A stretch of DNA of 64,000 nt, from assembly GCA_902497025.1 (NCBI GenBank), contig CABVDJ010000002.1, forward strand, positions 113,338-177,337, written 5' to 3'. This document shows positions 8,250-16,515 of this stretch, piece after piece. The DNA is from an uncultured Collinsella sp. (lineage in GTDB: Bacteria; Actinomycetota; Coriobacteriia; Coriobacteriales; Coriobacteriaceae). A program made the translations under genes and the position numbers. The notes below the pieces were generated by a model. That model worked only from the letters and a program-made list of their open reading frames with translations. It made no database searches and was not told the DNA's origin. How positions within the stretch are numbered: position 1 is the stretch's first letter; the number at the start of each line of letters is the position of its first letter.

Positions 8250-8969
8250 CTAGAGCCGGCGTAAGCCTTCCTCGAGACCGGTCTTGCTGTCGGTCTTCTC
8301 GTCGCGCATCTTGATGACGCGGGCGGGGACACCGGCCACGACGGCGCCGGCGGGGACGTCCTCGACGCACACGGCGCCGGCGGCAACGACAGCGCCCTTG
8401 CCCACGCGCACGCCTTCCAGGACCACGGCGTTTGCGCCGATCATGACATCGTCCTCGATGATGACGGGCGTGGCGCTGGCGGGCTCCACAACGCCTGCCA
8501 GCACGGTGCCGGCGCCGATGTGGCAGTTCTTGCCCACGGTGGCGCGACCGCCCAGCACGGCGCCCATATCGATCATGGAACCCTCGCCGATAACGGAGCC
8601 GATGTTGATGATGGCGCCCATCATGATGACGGCGCGATCGCCGATCTCGACGCGGTCGCGGATGATCGCGCCCGGCTCGATGCGGGCGTTGATGCCCTTA
8701 AGGTCGAGCATGGGCACCGCGGAGTTGCGGCAATCGTTCTCCACGTCGTAGTAATCGATGGAATCGGCGTTGGCATCGAGGATGGCTTTGAGCTCGTCCC
8801 AGTCGCCAAAGACGGTCTTGCCGCGACGACCGCCGTAGACATGTGCGTCGCCCCAAGCAACCTTCATGCCCGGCTTCTCGCGCACGTACAACTTGACGGG
8901 CGTCTTTTTGGGCGCGGTGGCGATGTAGTTGATAATCTTCTGTGCATCCATCTCGGCTGCGTTACTCAT
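8250..8969 (-). CDS. dapH: Tetrahydrodipicolinate N-acetyltransferase
   Basis: Acetylates 2,3,4,5-tetrahydrodipicolinate with acetyl-CoA, the committed step of the N-acetyl branch of diaminopimelate synthesis. The 239 residues comprise an N-terminal alpha/beta domain and a left-handed beta-helix with many hexapeptide repeats ([35 protein letters not shown]) ending in [10 protein letters not shown]. The length and N-domain fit DapH rather than the succinyl-type DapD. It is the last gene of a minus-strand cluster, 39 nt after dapB, with GGAGAAAC upstream of its ATG. This assignment says the pathway uses acetyl rather than succinyl intermediates. Confidence 0.92.
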   Translation of the reverse strand: MSNAAEMDAQKIINYIATAPKKTPVKLYVREKPGMKVAWGDAHVYGGRRGKTVFGDWDELKAILDANADSIDYYDVENDCRNSAVPMLDLKGINARIEPGAIIRDRVEIGDRAVIMMGAIINIGSVIGEGSMIDMGAVLGGRATVGKNCHIGAGTVLAGVVEPASATPVIIEDDVMIGANAVVLEGVRVGKGAVVAAGAVCVEDVPAGAVVAGVPARVIKMRDEKTDSKTGLEEGLRRL

Positions 8970-9008
8970 ATGCTGTTTCTCCTTTGCGTTGATACGGTTG
9001 ATAGCTGG

Positions 9009-9749
9009 TTAGGCAAACATGACCTGGTCGAAGGTGTAGAAGCCGGGTTCGCGGGCGACGAGCTTCTGCGCGGCTGCCAGGGCGCCGTTGACAAAGATCT
9101 GACGGCTCGTGGCGCGGTGGGTGAGCGTGACCTCCTCGTCCTGGCCAAAGAAACTCACCTCGTGCACGCCGGCGACGGTGCCGCCGCGCAGCGAGTGCAT
9201 ACCGATTTCCTTGGAGTCGCGCGCGCCGCACATGCCCTCGCGACCGTAGACGGGGTGGTAGCCTGCTTCGGGCTCGGCCTCGACTATGGCGTCGAGCAGC
9301 AGCTTGGCGGTGCCGCTGGGGGCGTCGACCTTTTGGTTGTGGTGAGTCTCGACAATCTCGCAGTCAAAGCCGGGCAGCTTGCGCGTGGCCTGGGCCACTA
9401 GATGACGCAGGGCTGCGATGCCGATGGAGTAATTGCCCGAGTGCATAACGCGGGTGTTCTGGCCCAGCTCACGCAGACGGTCCATCTGCTCGGGGGTGTA
9501 GCCTGTGGTGCCCGAGACCAACGCCGCGCCCGTGCGCTCGACATAGGCGACGACGGCATCGAAGGTCACGACGTTCGAGAAGTCGATAATCACATCGGCA
9601 GCCGGTGCGTTCTCGAGCTCGCTCAAATCGAAGCCAATCTGGGCCACGATATCAAAAACGGGCTGCCCGGCGGCATCGACAATGCTTTCGGCGGTGGTGC
9701 GGATGAGCGAGCCCATGCGGCCCGTTCCCATAATGACGGTCTTAATCAA
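9009..9749 (-). CDS. dapB: 4-hydroxy-tetrahydrodipicolinate reductase
   Basis: NAD(P)H-dependent reductase that converts the DapA product to tetrahydrodipicolinate. The 246 residues begin with the nucleotide-binding motif VIMGTGRMGSLI, then VIIDFSN and VSGTTGYT. The catalytic signature ETHHNQKVDAPSGTA contains the His pair and Lys. The length is normal. Its ATG overlaps the end of dapA by 8 nt, a sign of translational coupling, and dapH follows 39 nt downstream. It is presumably under the lysine riboswitch-like leader at the head of the cluster. Confidence 0.95.
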   Translation of the reverse strand: MIKTVIMGTGRMGSLIRTTAESIVDAAGQPVFDIVAQIGFDLSELENAPAADVIIDFSNVVTFDAVVAYVERTGAALVSGTTGYTPEQMDRLRELGQNTRVMHSGNYSIGIAALRHLVAQATRKLPGFDCEIVETHHNQKVDAPSGTAKLLLDAIVEAEPEAGYHPVYGREGMCGARDSKEIGMHSLRGGTVAGVHEVSFFGQDEEVTLTHRATSRQIFVNGALAAAQKLVAREPGFYTFDQVMFA

Positions 9750-10632
9750 GCAGACCAGCTCCCTTCAGAGCATCGGTAAGTGCGGATCGCGTGTCGTCTG
9801 CCATGGGGCACAGCGGCATACGGTAGTTTGCCTCGATCATGCCCATCTGGGCGAGCGCTTCCTTAACGGGGATGGGGTTGACCTCGCTAAAGAGGGCGTT
9901 GATGAGCGGCTGGCCGGCAATCTGGATATCGCGGGCGCGCGCTACGTCGCCGTCCAGATAAGCGCGGCACATGTCGTGTACGAGCTGCGGCTGCACGTCT
10001 GCCCACACGCTGATGGTGCCCGAGGCGCCCAGGCTCATGAGCGGCACGGTAAGCGCGTCCTCGCCCGAGTACATGCGGAAGTCGTCTGACAGCAGGTGGG
10101 CGATCTTGGCCGCGTAGGCGACGTTGCCCGAGGCCTCCTTAATACCCATGATGTTGGGGTGCGCTGCCAGGCGCTCTACGTTGCGCTCGCTGATACCGCA
10201 GCCGCAGCGGCCGGGGATGTTGTACAGGATGCAGGGGATGTCAACGGCATCGGCGACGGTCTTAAAGTGCTGATAGATACCCTCTTCGTTGGACTTGTTG
10301 TAGTAGGGGGTAATGAGCAACAGGCCGTCGGCGCCCAGGCCCTGATAGGTGAGCGACTTGGTGAGCATGGTCTGCGTGGAGTTGGAGCCCGAGCCGGCGA
10401 TGACGGGGACGCGTCCTGCAACATGCTTGACCACGGCGGCGACGACGGAGTTGTCCTCGTCATCGGTCATCGTGGCGCTCTCGCCGGTGGTGCCCAGGGT
10501 GAGAATGGCGTCGGTGCCATTTTGCAAGTGGAAATCGATAAGGCGCTCGAGCGCGTCAAAGTCGACACTGCCGTCCTTTTTAAACGGCGTAACCAGGGCG
10601 ACGATTGAGCCCTCGAGATTGCGGATGTCCAT
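9742..10632 (-). CDS. dapA: DapA from an internal start inside the lysA-dapA frame
   Basis: Alternative product of the preceding entry. Starting at ATG 10632 (MDIRNLEGSIVALVTPF) it gives 296 residues, exactly the family size for dihydrodipicolinate synthase (aspartate semialdehyde plus pyruvate). GAAGGAGAA lies 4 nt upstream of the ATG, which is hard to explain if the segment is only read as part of the fusion. The likely picture is either a translationally coupled gene that lost the lysA stop codon, or dual expression. Confidence 0.7.
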   Translation of the reverse strand: MDIRNLEGSIVALVTPFKKDGSVDFDALERLIDFHLQNGTDAILTLGTTGESATMTDDEDNSVVAAVVKHVAGRVPVIAGSGSNSTQTMLTKSLTYQGLGADGLLLITPYYNKSNEEGIYQHFKTVADAVDIPCILYNIPGRCGCGISERNVERLAAHPNIMGIKEASGNVAYAAKIAHLLSDDFRMYSGEDALTVPLMSLGASGTISVWADVQPQLVHDMCRAYLDGDVARARDIQIAGQPLINALFSEVNPIPVKEALAQMGMIEANYRMPLCPMADDTRSALTDALKGAGLLD

Positions 10633-12051
10633 GTTCTTCTCCTTCGCCTCCGCGATCTGGATGCGTTTGTTCCATTGAGCTGCGACTGCCAGGCGCTCGT
10701 CTTCGGCGCGACGGCGGGCACTTTCGGCGCGCGACTTGGCCAGCAGCTCTCGGCCGCACGGCAGCACGTCGAGCGTGGCAAAGTAATCGCCCGGGCGCTC
10801 GGCGCGGCGGATGAGGTCGGCCGCGCCATCGGGGCGCAGCAGGACCTCGGCCGAGCGCAGCCGTCCGTTGTAGTTGTAGCCCATGGAGTAGCCATGCGCA
10901 CCGGTATCGTGGATTACAAGCAGGTCACCCATGTCGATATGCGGCAGCTTGCGATCGATAGCGAACTTGTCGTTGTTCTCGCATAGGTTGCCCGTGATGT
11001 CATAGGTGTTCGTGACGGGCGCCGTGGCCTTGTCGGCGCCGCCCGGCTGACCCATCACCGTAATGTGGTGGTAGGCGCCATACATGGCAGGGCGGATCAA
11101 ATCGACGGCGCTTGCATCGACACCGATATAGTCCTTGTAGATCTGCTTCTCGTGGATAGCCTTGGTGACCAGGCAGCCGTAGGGGCCCATCATAAAGCGG
11201 CCCATCTCGGTGCAGATGGCCACATCGCCCATGCCGGCGGGAACCAGGATCTCGTCGTATGCCGCGTGTACTCCCTCGCCGATGGCGCGAATGTCGTTGG
11301 CCTGCTGCTCGGGCAGGTAGGGGATGCCGACGCCGCCGGACAGATTGATGAAGGCGACGTGTGCGCCGGTCTCGCGCTCCAGGCGTACGGCAAGCTCAAA
11401 GAGGATGCGCGCGAGCTTGGGGTAGTAGTCGTTGGTGACAGTGTTGCTGGCAAGGAATGCGTGGATGCCAAAGTCCTCGGCGCCCTTGGCCTTGAGCATG
11501 CGGAAGGCCTCGAAGAGCTGCTCGGTGGTCATGCCATATTTGGAGTCGCCCGGGTTGTCCATGATGCCGTTGGAGAGCTGGAACAGGCCGCCTGGATTAA
11601 AGCGGCAGCTGACCGTCTTGGGGATGGGCCCCGCAACGCGCTCAAAGAACTCGATGTGGCTGATGTCGTCAAAGTTGACGATGGCACCCAGCTTGTCGGC
11701 GAGCTCAAAGTCGGCAGCCGGCGTGTCGTTGGACGAGAACATGATGTCGTGGCCGGTGATGCCCAGCGAGCGGGCGATCATGAGCTCGGTATAGCTCGAG
11801 CAATCGCAGCCGCAGCCGTATTCGTTGAGAATGGAGATGAGTGCCGGGTTGGGATTGGCCTTGACGGCAAAGTATTCCTTAAAGCCCGGGTTCCATGCAA
11901 AGGCGTCGCGCACCTCTTGCATGTTGCGGCGGATGCCCGCCTCGTCATATAGATGAAATGGCGTGGGGAACTGCTCGACGATATGCTCGAGTGTCTCTTT
12001 GTCCACAAACGGCTGCTTGGCCGCATATGCCTCGTTGGGGGTCAATGCCAT
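9742..12051 (-). CDS. lysA/dapA: LysA-DapA continuous reading frame (DAP decarboxylase joined to DapA)
   Basis: One uninterrupted 769-residue frame. Residues 1 to ~425 are diaminopimelate decarboxylase: PLP lysine in EYFAVKANPNP, then GCDCSS and NLSGGVGIPY, and a late CENNDKFA region with the substrate Cys/Glu. Residues ~425-473 are a charged linker rich in Ala, Arg, Lys and Glu. Residues 474-769 are a complete 4-hydroxy-tetrahydrodipicolinate synthase: GTTGESATM, the catalytic Tyr in YNIPGRCG and the Schiff-base Lys in IMGIKEASG. No stop codon separates the two. An internal ATG at 10632 has its own GAAGGAGAA ribosome site, so free DapA, a fused protein, or both may be made. The fusion would join the first branch step and the last step of lysine synthesis. 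Confidence 0.88.
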   Translation of the reverse strand: MALTPNEAYAAKQPFVDKETLEHIVEQFPTPFHLYDEAGIRRNMQEVRDAFAWNPGFKEYFAVKANPNPALISILNEYGCGCDCSSYTELMIARSLGITGHDIMFSSNDTPAADFELADKLGAIVNFDDISHIEFFERVAGPIPKTVSCRFNPGGLFQLSNGIMDNPGDSKYGMTTEQLFEAFRMLKAKGAEDFGIHAFLASNTVTNDYYPKLARILFELAVRLERETGAHVAFINLSGGVGIPYLPEQQANDIRAIGEGVHAAYDEILVPAGMGDVAICTEMGRFMMGPYGCLVTKAIHEKQIYKDYIGVDASAVDLIRPAMYGAYHHITVMGQPGGADKATAPVTNTYDITGNLCENNDKFAIDRKLPHIDMGDLLVIHDTGAHGYSMGYNYNGRLRSAEVLLRPDGAADLIRRAERPGDYFATLDVLPCGRELLAKSRAESARRRAEDERLAVAAQWNKRIQIAEAKEKNMDIRNLEGSIVALVTPFKKDGSVDFDALERLIDFHLQNGTDAILTLGTTGESATMTDDEDNSVVAAVVKHVAGRVPVIAGSGSNSTQTMLTKSLTYQGLGADGLLLITPYYNKSNEEGIYQHFKTVADAVDIPCILYNIPGRCGCGISERNVERLAAHPNIMGIKEASGNVAYAAKIAHLLSDDFRMYSGEDALTVPLMSLGASGTISVWADVQPQLVHDMCRAYLDGDVARARDIQIAGQPLINALFSEVNPIPVKEALAQMGMIEANYRMPLCPMADDTRSALTDALKGAGLLD

Positions 12052-12061
12052 GTCCCGTAAA

Positions 12062-12129
12062 CCTCGCTATCCAGACGGCGCCATCTGCGCATCGAATCCG
12101 CATAGCGTGGACCCAATGTCCGGATAGCG
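12062..12129 (-). promoter_or_regulatory. Expression-platform hairpin before lysA
   Basis: On the minus strand CGCTATCCGGAC (12129-12118) pairs with GTCTGGATAGCG (12076-12065), 12 bp with one wobble. The stem abuts the GAGG that is the only shine-dalgarno candidate of lysA. It therefore looks like the translational switch of the riboswitch upstream. Confidence 0.6.
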
Positions 12130-12141
12130 CTCCCGCATTGC

Positions 12142-12281
12142 TGCAGACAGTCCTGTGGGTGTTTCCCGCAGGCCCACCAGGTTGTTCGTGCCCGAAAAGC
12201 CCAGTTCGGCGGGTTTCGCCTCCCCACGGGGTCAAAGCCTGCCAGCTCGCCCGCGGTTCTTCGTGCCCGCGCCTCTATCAA
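12142..12281 (-). promoter_or_regulatory. Lysine riboswitch (L box) candidate
   Basis: Reading the minus strand from 12281, the conserved words of the lysine aptamer occur in order: GATAGAGGCGCG at the 5' end, GGGGAGGCGAAACC and GCCGAACTGGG in the middle, and GGACTGTC at the 3' end. The element precedes lysA by about 90 nt, as expected. It is shorter than typical aptamers, so one helix must be reduced. Confidence 0.75.
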
Positions 12282-12429
12282 GTGGTAACGACCCTACCAC
12301 GTTGCACTTTAGCAAACAAGAGTATTCGTATATAACGTTTAAAAAATGCAGCAATATGCTGGAAACATGTGTGCCACAATCCTGTATCACAATAAGTTGC
12401 AACAGATATGCTTCACGAAGGGATCCTCT

Positions 12430-13614
12430 ATGACCGAGCTCCAAGAACTCCGTCGCTATCGCCGCGATCTCCATAGCATTCCGGAGCTCGATTTCGATCT
12501 TCCGCAAACCATTGCCTATATCGAGGGCGTGTTGGCACCGCTCGCTTGCGAGGTGACCCATCCGTGCCCCAGCTGCGTCTGCGCCTTCTTCGACGCCGGC
12601 GTTAGTGCCGAGCATGCCACGGCGATTCGCGCCGATATGGATGCGCTGCCTATTGCCGAGGCAACAGGGGCAGCGTTCGCCTCGACACATCCCGGCAAGA
12701 TGCACGCTTGCGGACATGACGGACACATGGCCATGGCGCTTGCCGCCGCGACGTATGTCGACCGTACGATTCGCGAACAGCCGGGCGCCATTAGGCGCAA
12801 CGTTCTTTTTGTGTTCCAGCCGGCCGAGGAAACGACCGGTGGTGCCAAGACGGTATGCGAGAGTGGTGTGTTCGAGCGCTATGGGGCCGACCGCATTTTT
12901 GGCTTCCATGTGTGGCCCGATCTGCCTGCCGGCACGTTGGCGAGTTGTTCCGGTCCGCTGCTGGCGCGTTCGAGCGAGACGCATATCCATATTCACGGTA
13001 CGAGCATCCACATTGCTAAGACCTATGGTGTGCCGGTTGGGGAGTCGCACGATGCCGCGTTGGCGGCAGCTAAGTTTTTGGTTGCCGAGCGCGAGCTGAT
13101 GGACGAGCTGGGCACCGACGAGCCCTGTATCGGCAAGTTTGGCCTGCTGCAGGCTGGCACCGTTTGCAACGCGGTGGCGGGGGAGGCCCATGTTGCCGGC
13201 AGCCTACGTGTGTTTACGGACGGCATGTTCGACCGTGCACGCGAGGGTGTGCGCCGCGTGCTTGATGGGGCGTGCGCTGCAACGGGCTGCACGTACGATC
13301 TCGACTTTGCCGAGGGCTATCCGCCGGTCGACAACGACCCCGAGTTGTTTGCTCGAATCGCGCCTGCTCTGCCCGAGTTACGGCTCGTGGAGCCGCTGCT
13401 GATTGCCGAGGATTTCGCGTTCTATCAGCGCCATCTGCCGGGCGTGTTTTTCCTGCTGGGCACGGGTATGCCAGAGGACCAAGACAACCCGAGTGATTCG
13501 GATGGCTGCCCCGTCTATGCCACAAGCGCTCTGCATACCGATAGCATGCTCTTCGACGAGGAAATCCTGCTCAAAGGCCTCGATGTCTACAAACGATTGC
13601 TTGACTTGGAGTGA
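12430..13614 (+). CDS. M20D amidohydrolase, probable N-acetyl-diaminopimelate deacetylase
   Basis: A 394-residue metal-dependent amidohydrolase of the M20 family. Metal and catalytic motifs are visible: RADMDALP (Asp bridging), MHACGHDGHMAM, and FQPAEETTGGA (catalytic Glu pair). A late HTDSM supplies another metal histidine. ATG 12430 follows AAGGGAT; the frame extends further upstream without a ribosome site. The family includes hippurate and IAA-amino-acid hydrolases and N-acetyl-L,L-diaminopimelate deacetylase. Divergent placement from lysA-dapA-dapB-dapH makes the deacetylase role the best inference, completing the acetyl branch. It does not share the riboswitch leader, which lies on the other strand. 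Confidence 0.82.
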   Translation: MTELQELRRYRRDLHSIPELDFDLPQTIAYIEGVLAPLACEVTHPCPSCVCAFFDAGVSAEHATAIRADMDALPIAEATGAAFASTHPGKMHACGHDGHMAMALAAATYVDRTIREQPGAIRRNVLFVFQPAEETTGGAKTVCESGVFERYGADRIFGFHVWPDLPAGTLASCSGPLLARSSETHIHIHGTSIHIAKTYGVPVGESHDAALAAAKFLVAERELMDELGTDEPCIGKFGLLQAGTVCNAVAGEAHVAGSLRVFTDGMFDRAREGVRRVLDGACAATGCTYDLDFAEGYPPVDNDPELFARIAPALPELRLVEPLLIAEDFAFYQRHLPGVFFLLGTGMPEDQDNPSDSDGCPVYATSALHTDSMLFDEEILLKGLDVYKRLLDLE

Positions 13615-13616
13615 TG

Positions 13617-13937
13617 ATGAGGCGCCGACAGACTGCCGTGTATAGTCCTGGTGGGTGCGGGTGCGGCCTGCTGCTGCTTCCGGTTATTGCTGTGAGCATT
13701 GGCGTGATGTTTGCGCTTGCCGGGTTGGCAGCAGCGGCACTCGTGCTGTTGATTGTGGCTATTGGCGTGACGATTTGGCTCTGCCGCAATCGCGAGCAAC
13801 GCCGTGCCGACGGTAAAACCAATGTCGGCTGGGTCGTCTTCCTGATCATTGCGTACCCGCTGAGTGTCAGCTACCTGGTGTTCTTTGCCCTGTTGATAAT
13901 CAGTGCCTTTACCGGGAAATCCGTCACGGTGGGTTGA
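13617..13937 (+). CDS. Small three-helix membrane protein
   Basis: About 106 residues with a short basic start (RRRQTAVYSPGG) and three hydrophobic stretches: LLLLPVIAVSIGVMFALAG, AALVLLIVAIGVTIWLC and VVFLIIAYPLSVSYLVFFAL. No family is recognised. The gene starts on the stop codon of the M20 gene (TGATGATG), so translation is probably coupled. ATG 13617 is chosen for its 5-nt spacing from GGAG; GTG 13611 and ATG 13614 are possible. Confidence 0.6.
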   Translation: MRRRQTAVYSPGGCGCGLLLLPVIAVSIGVMFALAGLAAAALVLLIVAIGVTIWLCRNREQRRADGKTNVGWVVFLIIAYPLSVSYLVFFALLIISAFTGKSVTVG

Positions 13938-14042
13938 TGCGCTGCCAGCAGACGGTCGCGCAAAGTGCGTTTGCTCGGCGTTTGGATAACTGCATTGGCC
14001 GTTTACCGCAACCTTAGCTCTCAGCTAATGAATTCAAGTTTA

Positions 14043-14096
14043 ATCCTTCCTACGATGTGCTGTGTGCCGGCGCGGTAGCCGGATCGTAGGAAGGAT
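14043..14096 (+). promoter_or_regulatory. Perfect hairpin masking the ribosome site of the FxLYD gene
   Basis: ATCCTTCCTACGAT (14043-14056) pairs over all 14 bp with ATCGTAGGAAGGAT (14083-14096). The right arm contains AGGAAGG, the ribosome site for ATG 14102. The 26-nt loop holds a second small stem, CCGG/CCGG. It could be a thermosensor-like or ligand-controlled translational switch. Confidence 0.6.
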
Positions 14097-14101
14097 GAAT
14101 A

Positions 14102-14545
14102 ATGGCAAAAGAGGGAAAGAAGCCGATCGGCAAGATTGTCCTAGGCGTCATCGTGGTGCTGGTTATCGTCGGTGCCGTGGGCTCTATGGGTGGCAATTCA
14201 ACCGATTCGTCTGCGAGCGATTCGGCAAAACCTGCCGAGGCGACACAGCAGGCTGAGGAGCAAAAAGAACCGCAAGAACCGTATACCATTGCTGATGAGG
14301 CTGAAGACACCTCCAATCAGTTTGCCTATAAGATCACGGGCACGCTGACCAATAACACGGACAAGGAAAAGAGCTACATTCAGATTGAGTATGTTCTGTA
14401 TGATGCCGATGGCAACCAGGTTGGAACGGCTCTTGCAAACACCAATCATCTGAAGGCGGGCGGCTCCTGGAAGTTCGAGGCGCTGGGTACAGTGTCTCCC
14501 GACCAGGTTGCTAGCTGGGAGCGTTCGGACGTAAGTGGTTTCTAG
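14102..14545 (+). CDS. Membrane-anchored FxLYD-domain protein
   Basis: 147 residues. A basic start (MAKEGKKPIGK) is followed by one membrane helix (IVLGVIVVLVIVGAVGS), then a Ser/Ala/Glu-Gln-rich linker of ~40 residues. The C-terminal beta domain of about 85 residues contains IQIEYVLYDADGNQVG, the hallmark of FxLYD domains, which are extracytoplasmic and of unknown ligand. Its ribosome site is buried in a 14-bp stem. It is followed by an HTH gene and a membrane kinase, so it may be part of a surface-sensing group; this is inference. Confidence 0.7.
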   Translation: MAKEGKKPIGKIVLGVIVVLVIVGAVGSMGGNSTDSSASDSAKPAEATQQAEEQKEPQEPYTIADEAEDTSNQFAYKITGTLTNNTDKEKSYIQIEYVLYDADGNQVGTALANTNHLKAGGSWKFEALGTVSPDQVASWERSDVSGF

Positions 14546-14577
14546 CATGTTGCATGCACTGGGGGAGGTGAAGCCGT

Positions 14578-15000
14578 ATGCCCGATAAAAAGCTGACTGA
14601 CGAGTTACTCAATGAGCTTCTCGACGCGCCAAACATCGATGGCTATATCAAGGAGCACGACTTTGCCACCCCGTCGCTTTCGGACTACCTGAAGCAGCTG
14701 CTGCAGGAAAAGGGCTTGGAGCGCTCGCGCGTGGTTCGTATGGCCGATCTCAATGAGACCTTTGGCTATCAGATCTTTACCGGTGCGCGTCATCCGAGTC
14801 GCAATAAGGTGCTGCAGATTGCCTTCGCCATGGCGCTAACGCTCAAGGAGACCAACCGCGCCTTGACGGCGGCGGGTGCCAACATCCTCAATTGTAAGGA
14901 CCGTCGCGATGCGATCATCATCTTCTGTATCGATCGCGGGTGCAGCCTCCAAAAGGTCAACGAGGAGCTGTATCGCTTTGACGAGGAGACGGTGAGTTAG
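14578..15000 (+). CDS. XRE-like helix-turn-helix protein
   Basis: 140 residues. The segment around YLKQLLQEKGLERSRVVRMA and FGYQIFTGARHPSRNKVLQI resembles a Cro/XRE-type HTH, followed by a helical C-terminal tail with three cysteines. GGGGGAGG lies upstream of the ATG. It stands 32 nt after the FxLYD gene and about 100 nt before a membrane Ser/Thr kinase. The repeated pairing of such HTH proteins with kinases suggests that the kinase acts on it, but no phosphosite can be read here. Confidence 0.65.
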   Translation: MPDKKLTDELLNELLDAPNIDGYIKEHDFATPSLSDYLKQLLQEKGLERSRVVRMADLNETFGYQIFTGARHPSRNKVLQIAFAMALTLKETNRALTAAGANILNCKDRRDAIIIFCIDRGCSLQKVNEELYRFDEETVS

Positions 15001-15098
15001 CGGCTGATATCTGAGCCGGCGGAGCTGCCGAACAACGATGCAAACGAACGGGGCGCGGATGCCGTGGGGTGTCTGCGCCCTGCGCTATGATGGAGGCT

Positions 15099-16478
15099 AT
15101 GGATACTCAGACCCCAACATATTCCGATGACGAGCTGACTGCAGCGCTTGCCGAGCACCTGGCGTCGCTCGATCGCGACGACAGCTATCGCGTGGAGCGT
15201 GTACTTAAGCGCTCGTCCGTTGAAACAACCGAGCTCGTGTACTTTGAAGGAACCGGCGGTGGTTCGCTCGGCCCCTTTGTCCGTAAACGCATCGATGCTT
15301 CGGCTCAAATCGGCGGGGCATACGAGCGTCTGTTTGCCGCCCAGCGGGCAGGCAGGCGTTTTGAGCACCTGCCCAGAATCGTCGATTGTCGTCGTGTGGG
15401 CGACGAGCTCAACGTGGTTATGGAATACATCGAAGGGGAGACACTCGGGGCGCTGGTGGACCGTCTGGGAGCCACCCCCGATTATGCGCACGAATTGTAT
15501 CCTGCCCTATGCGATGCCGTGGGCGAGCTCCACGCCGGTTTTGCAATGGCGGGGGAGACGTCGGCGTCGGTGATCCATCGTGACCTCAAGCCGTCGAATA
15601 TCATCGTGACGGGTGCCAACTATACGCCTGATGACGGCCTGACATTTTCATCGCTGGTGATTATCGACTTGGGGATCGCCCGCGTATGGCGCGATGGCGC
15701 CGATACCGACACCGTCAAGTTTGGCACGCGACCCTATGCGCCGCCCGAGCAGTATGGGTTTGGGCAGACGAGTGTGCGCAGCGACGTCTACGCACTTGGC
15801 GCCCTGTTGTTCTTCTGCTTGACGGGAGTCGACCCTAAACCAGGGCTCGACATGCGCGAGCAATGCGAGGCGCGTGGCATTCCCACTCCACTTGCCGATG
15901 CCGTCTGCATGTCGATGGCGCTCGACCCGGCCAAGCGTTTTGCGAGTGCGGAGGCGTTGGGACGGGCGACGCACGCAGCATACGACCTGAGTCGTCCCGT
16001 GCGGCCTCCTGCGCCTGCGCCTGTCCGTACTCCGGCCTCGGAGACGGTGCTGACGCCCCAAGGGCTCCAGAACCCTGCAGGGCTTCCTAGGCCTGCCGCC
16101 TCCGCTGCATGCGGTCTGCTCTCTCGCGTTCCGGAGTCTCTGGGGCGCATTTGGAATACGCTCGTCTGCTTCTCGCTGCTTGTGTTCTTTGTCGGAAGTC
16201 ACTTTGCCGTCTTTCACCCCACCGGAGCAAACCAAAGCTACCCGACGTGGCTTCTCATAATCGAGTATTTTTTCTTTGTCGATGGCCTTATGGTGCTTAT
16301 GCATTTTGCGCTGTTCGATAAGCGCCGTCTTCGTCGGCGATTCGCACTGCTCGACAGCTATCGCGGCAAGAAACTCGCGAAACTCTGGCTCAAGGCATTG
16401 GGTGTGCTGCTCCTATGCATAATCGTCATAGTCGCGGTTGCCAATGCGACCGGCGTCGTCGATACCTCCGCTACCTAA
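15099..16478 (+). CDS. Membrane-associated Ser/Thr protein kinase
   Basis: About 459 residues. The kinase domain occupies roughly residues 25-300. HRDLKPSNI is the catalytic loop, and IIDLGIARVW replaces DFG with DLG. FGTRPYAPPEQYGFGQ is the activation/P+1 loop and RSDVYALGALLFF is subdomain IX. The glycine loop is weak, and the lysine strand may be FVRKRIDA. A Pro/Ala-rich linker then leads to two membrane helices (LVCFSLLVFFVGSHFAVF, LLCIIVIVAVANAT). No extracellular PASTA repeats are present. ATG 15099 follows GGAGG closely; two ATGs at 15087-15090 are alternatives. A two-way terminator follows. Confidence 0.85.
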   Translation: MDTQTPTYSDDELTAALAEHLASLDRDDSYRVERVLKRSSVETTELVYFEGTGGGSLGPFVRKRIDASAQIGGAYERLFAAQRAGRRFEHLPRIVDCRRVGDELNVVMEYIEGETLGALVDRLGATPDYAHELYPALCDAVGELHAGFAMAGETSASVIHRDLKPSNIIVTGANYTPDDGLTFSSLVIIDLGIARVWRDGADTDTVKFGTRPYAPPEQYGFGQTSVRSDVYALGALLFFCLTGVDPKPGLDMREQCEARGIPTPLADAVCMSMALDPAKRFASAEALGRATHAAYDLSRPVRPPAPAPVRTPASETVLTPQGLQNPAGLPRPAASAACGLLSRVPESLGRIWNTLVCFSLLVFFVGSHFAVFHPTGANQSYPTWLLIIEYFFFVDGLMVLMHFALFDKRRLRRRFALLDSYRGKKLAKLWLKALGVLLLCIIVIVAVANATGVVDTSAT

Positions 16479-16482
16479 AAGA

Positions 16483-16505
16483 AAAGGGCCCCGTTGGGGC
16501 CCTTT
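16483..16505. terminator. Two-way terminator between kinase and hydrolase genes
   Basis: AAAGGGCCCC pairs with GGGGCCCTTT around GTT, between convergent genes. Confidence 0.85.
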
Positions 16506-16515
16506 GCAGTTGCAC

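Noticed and set aside
8520..9401. 293-codon plus-strand frame over dapH and dapB
   Set aside because: It is antisense to two well-supported genes and has no ribosome site or family similarity.
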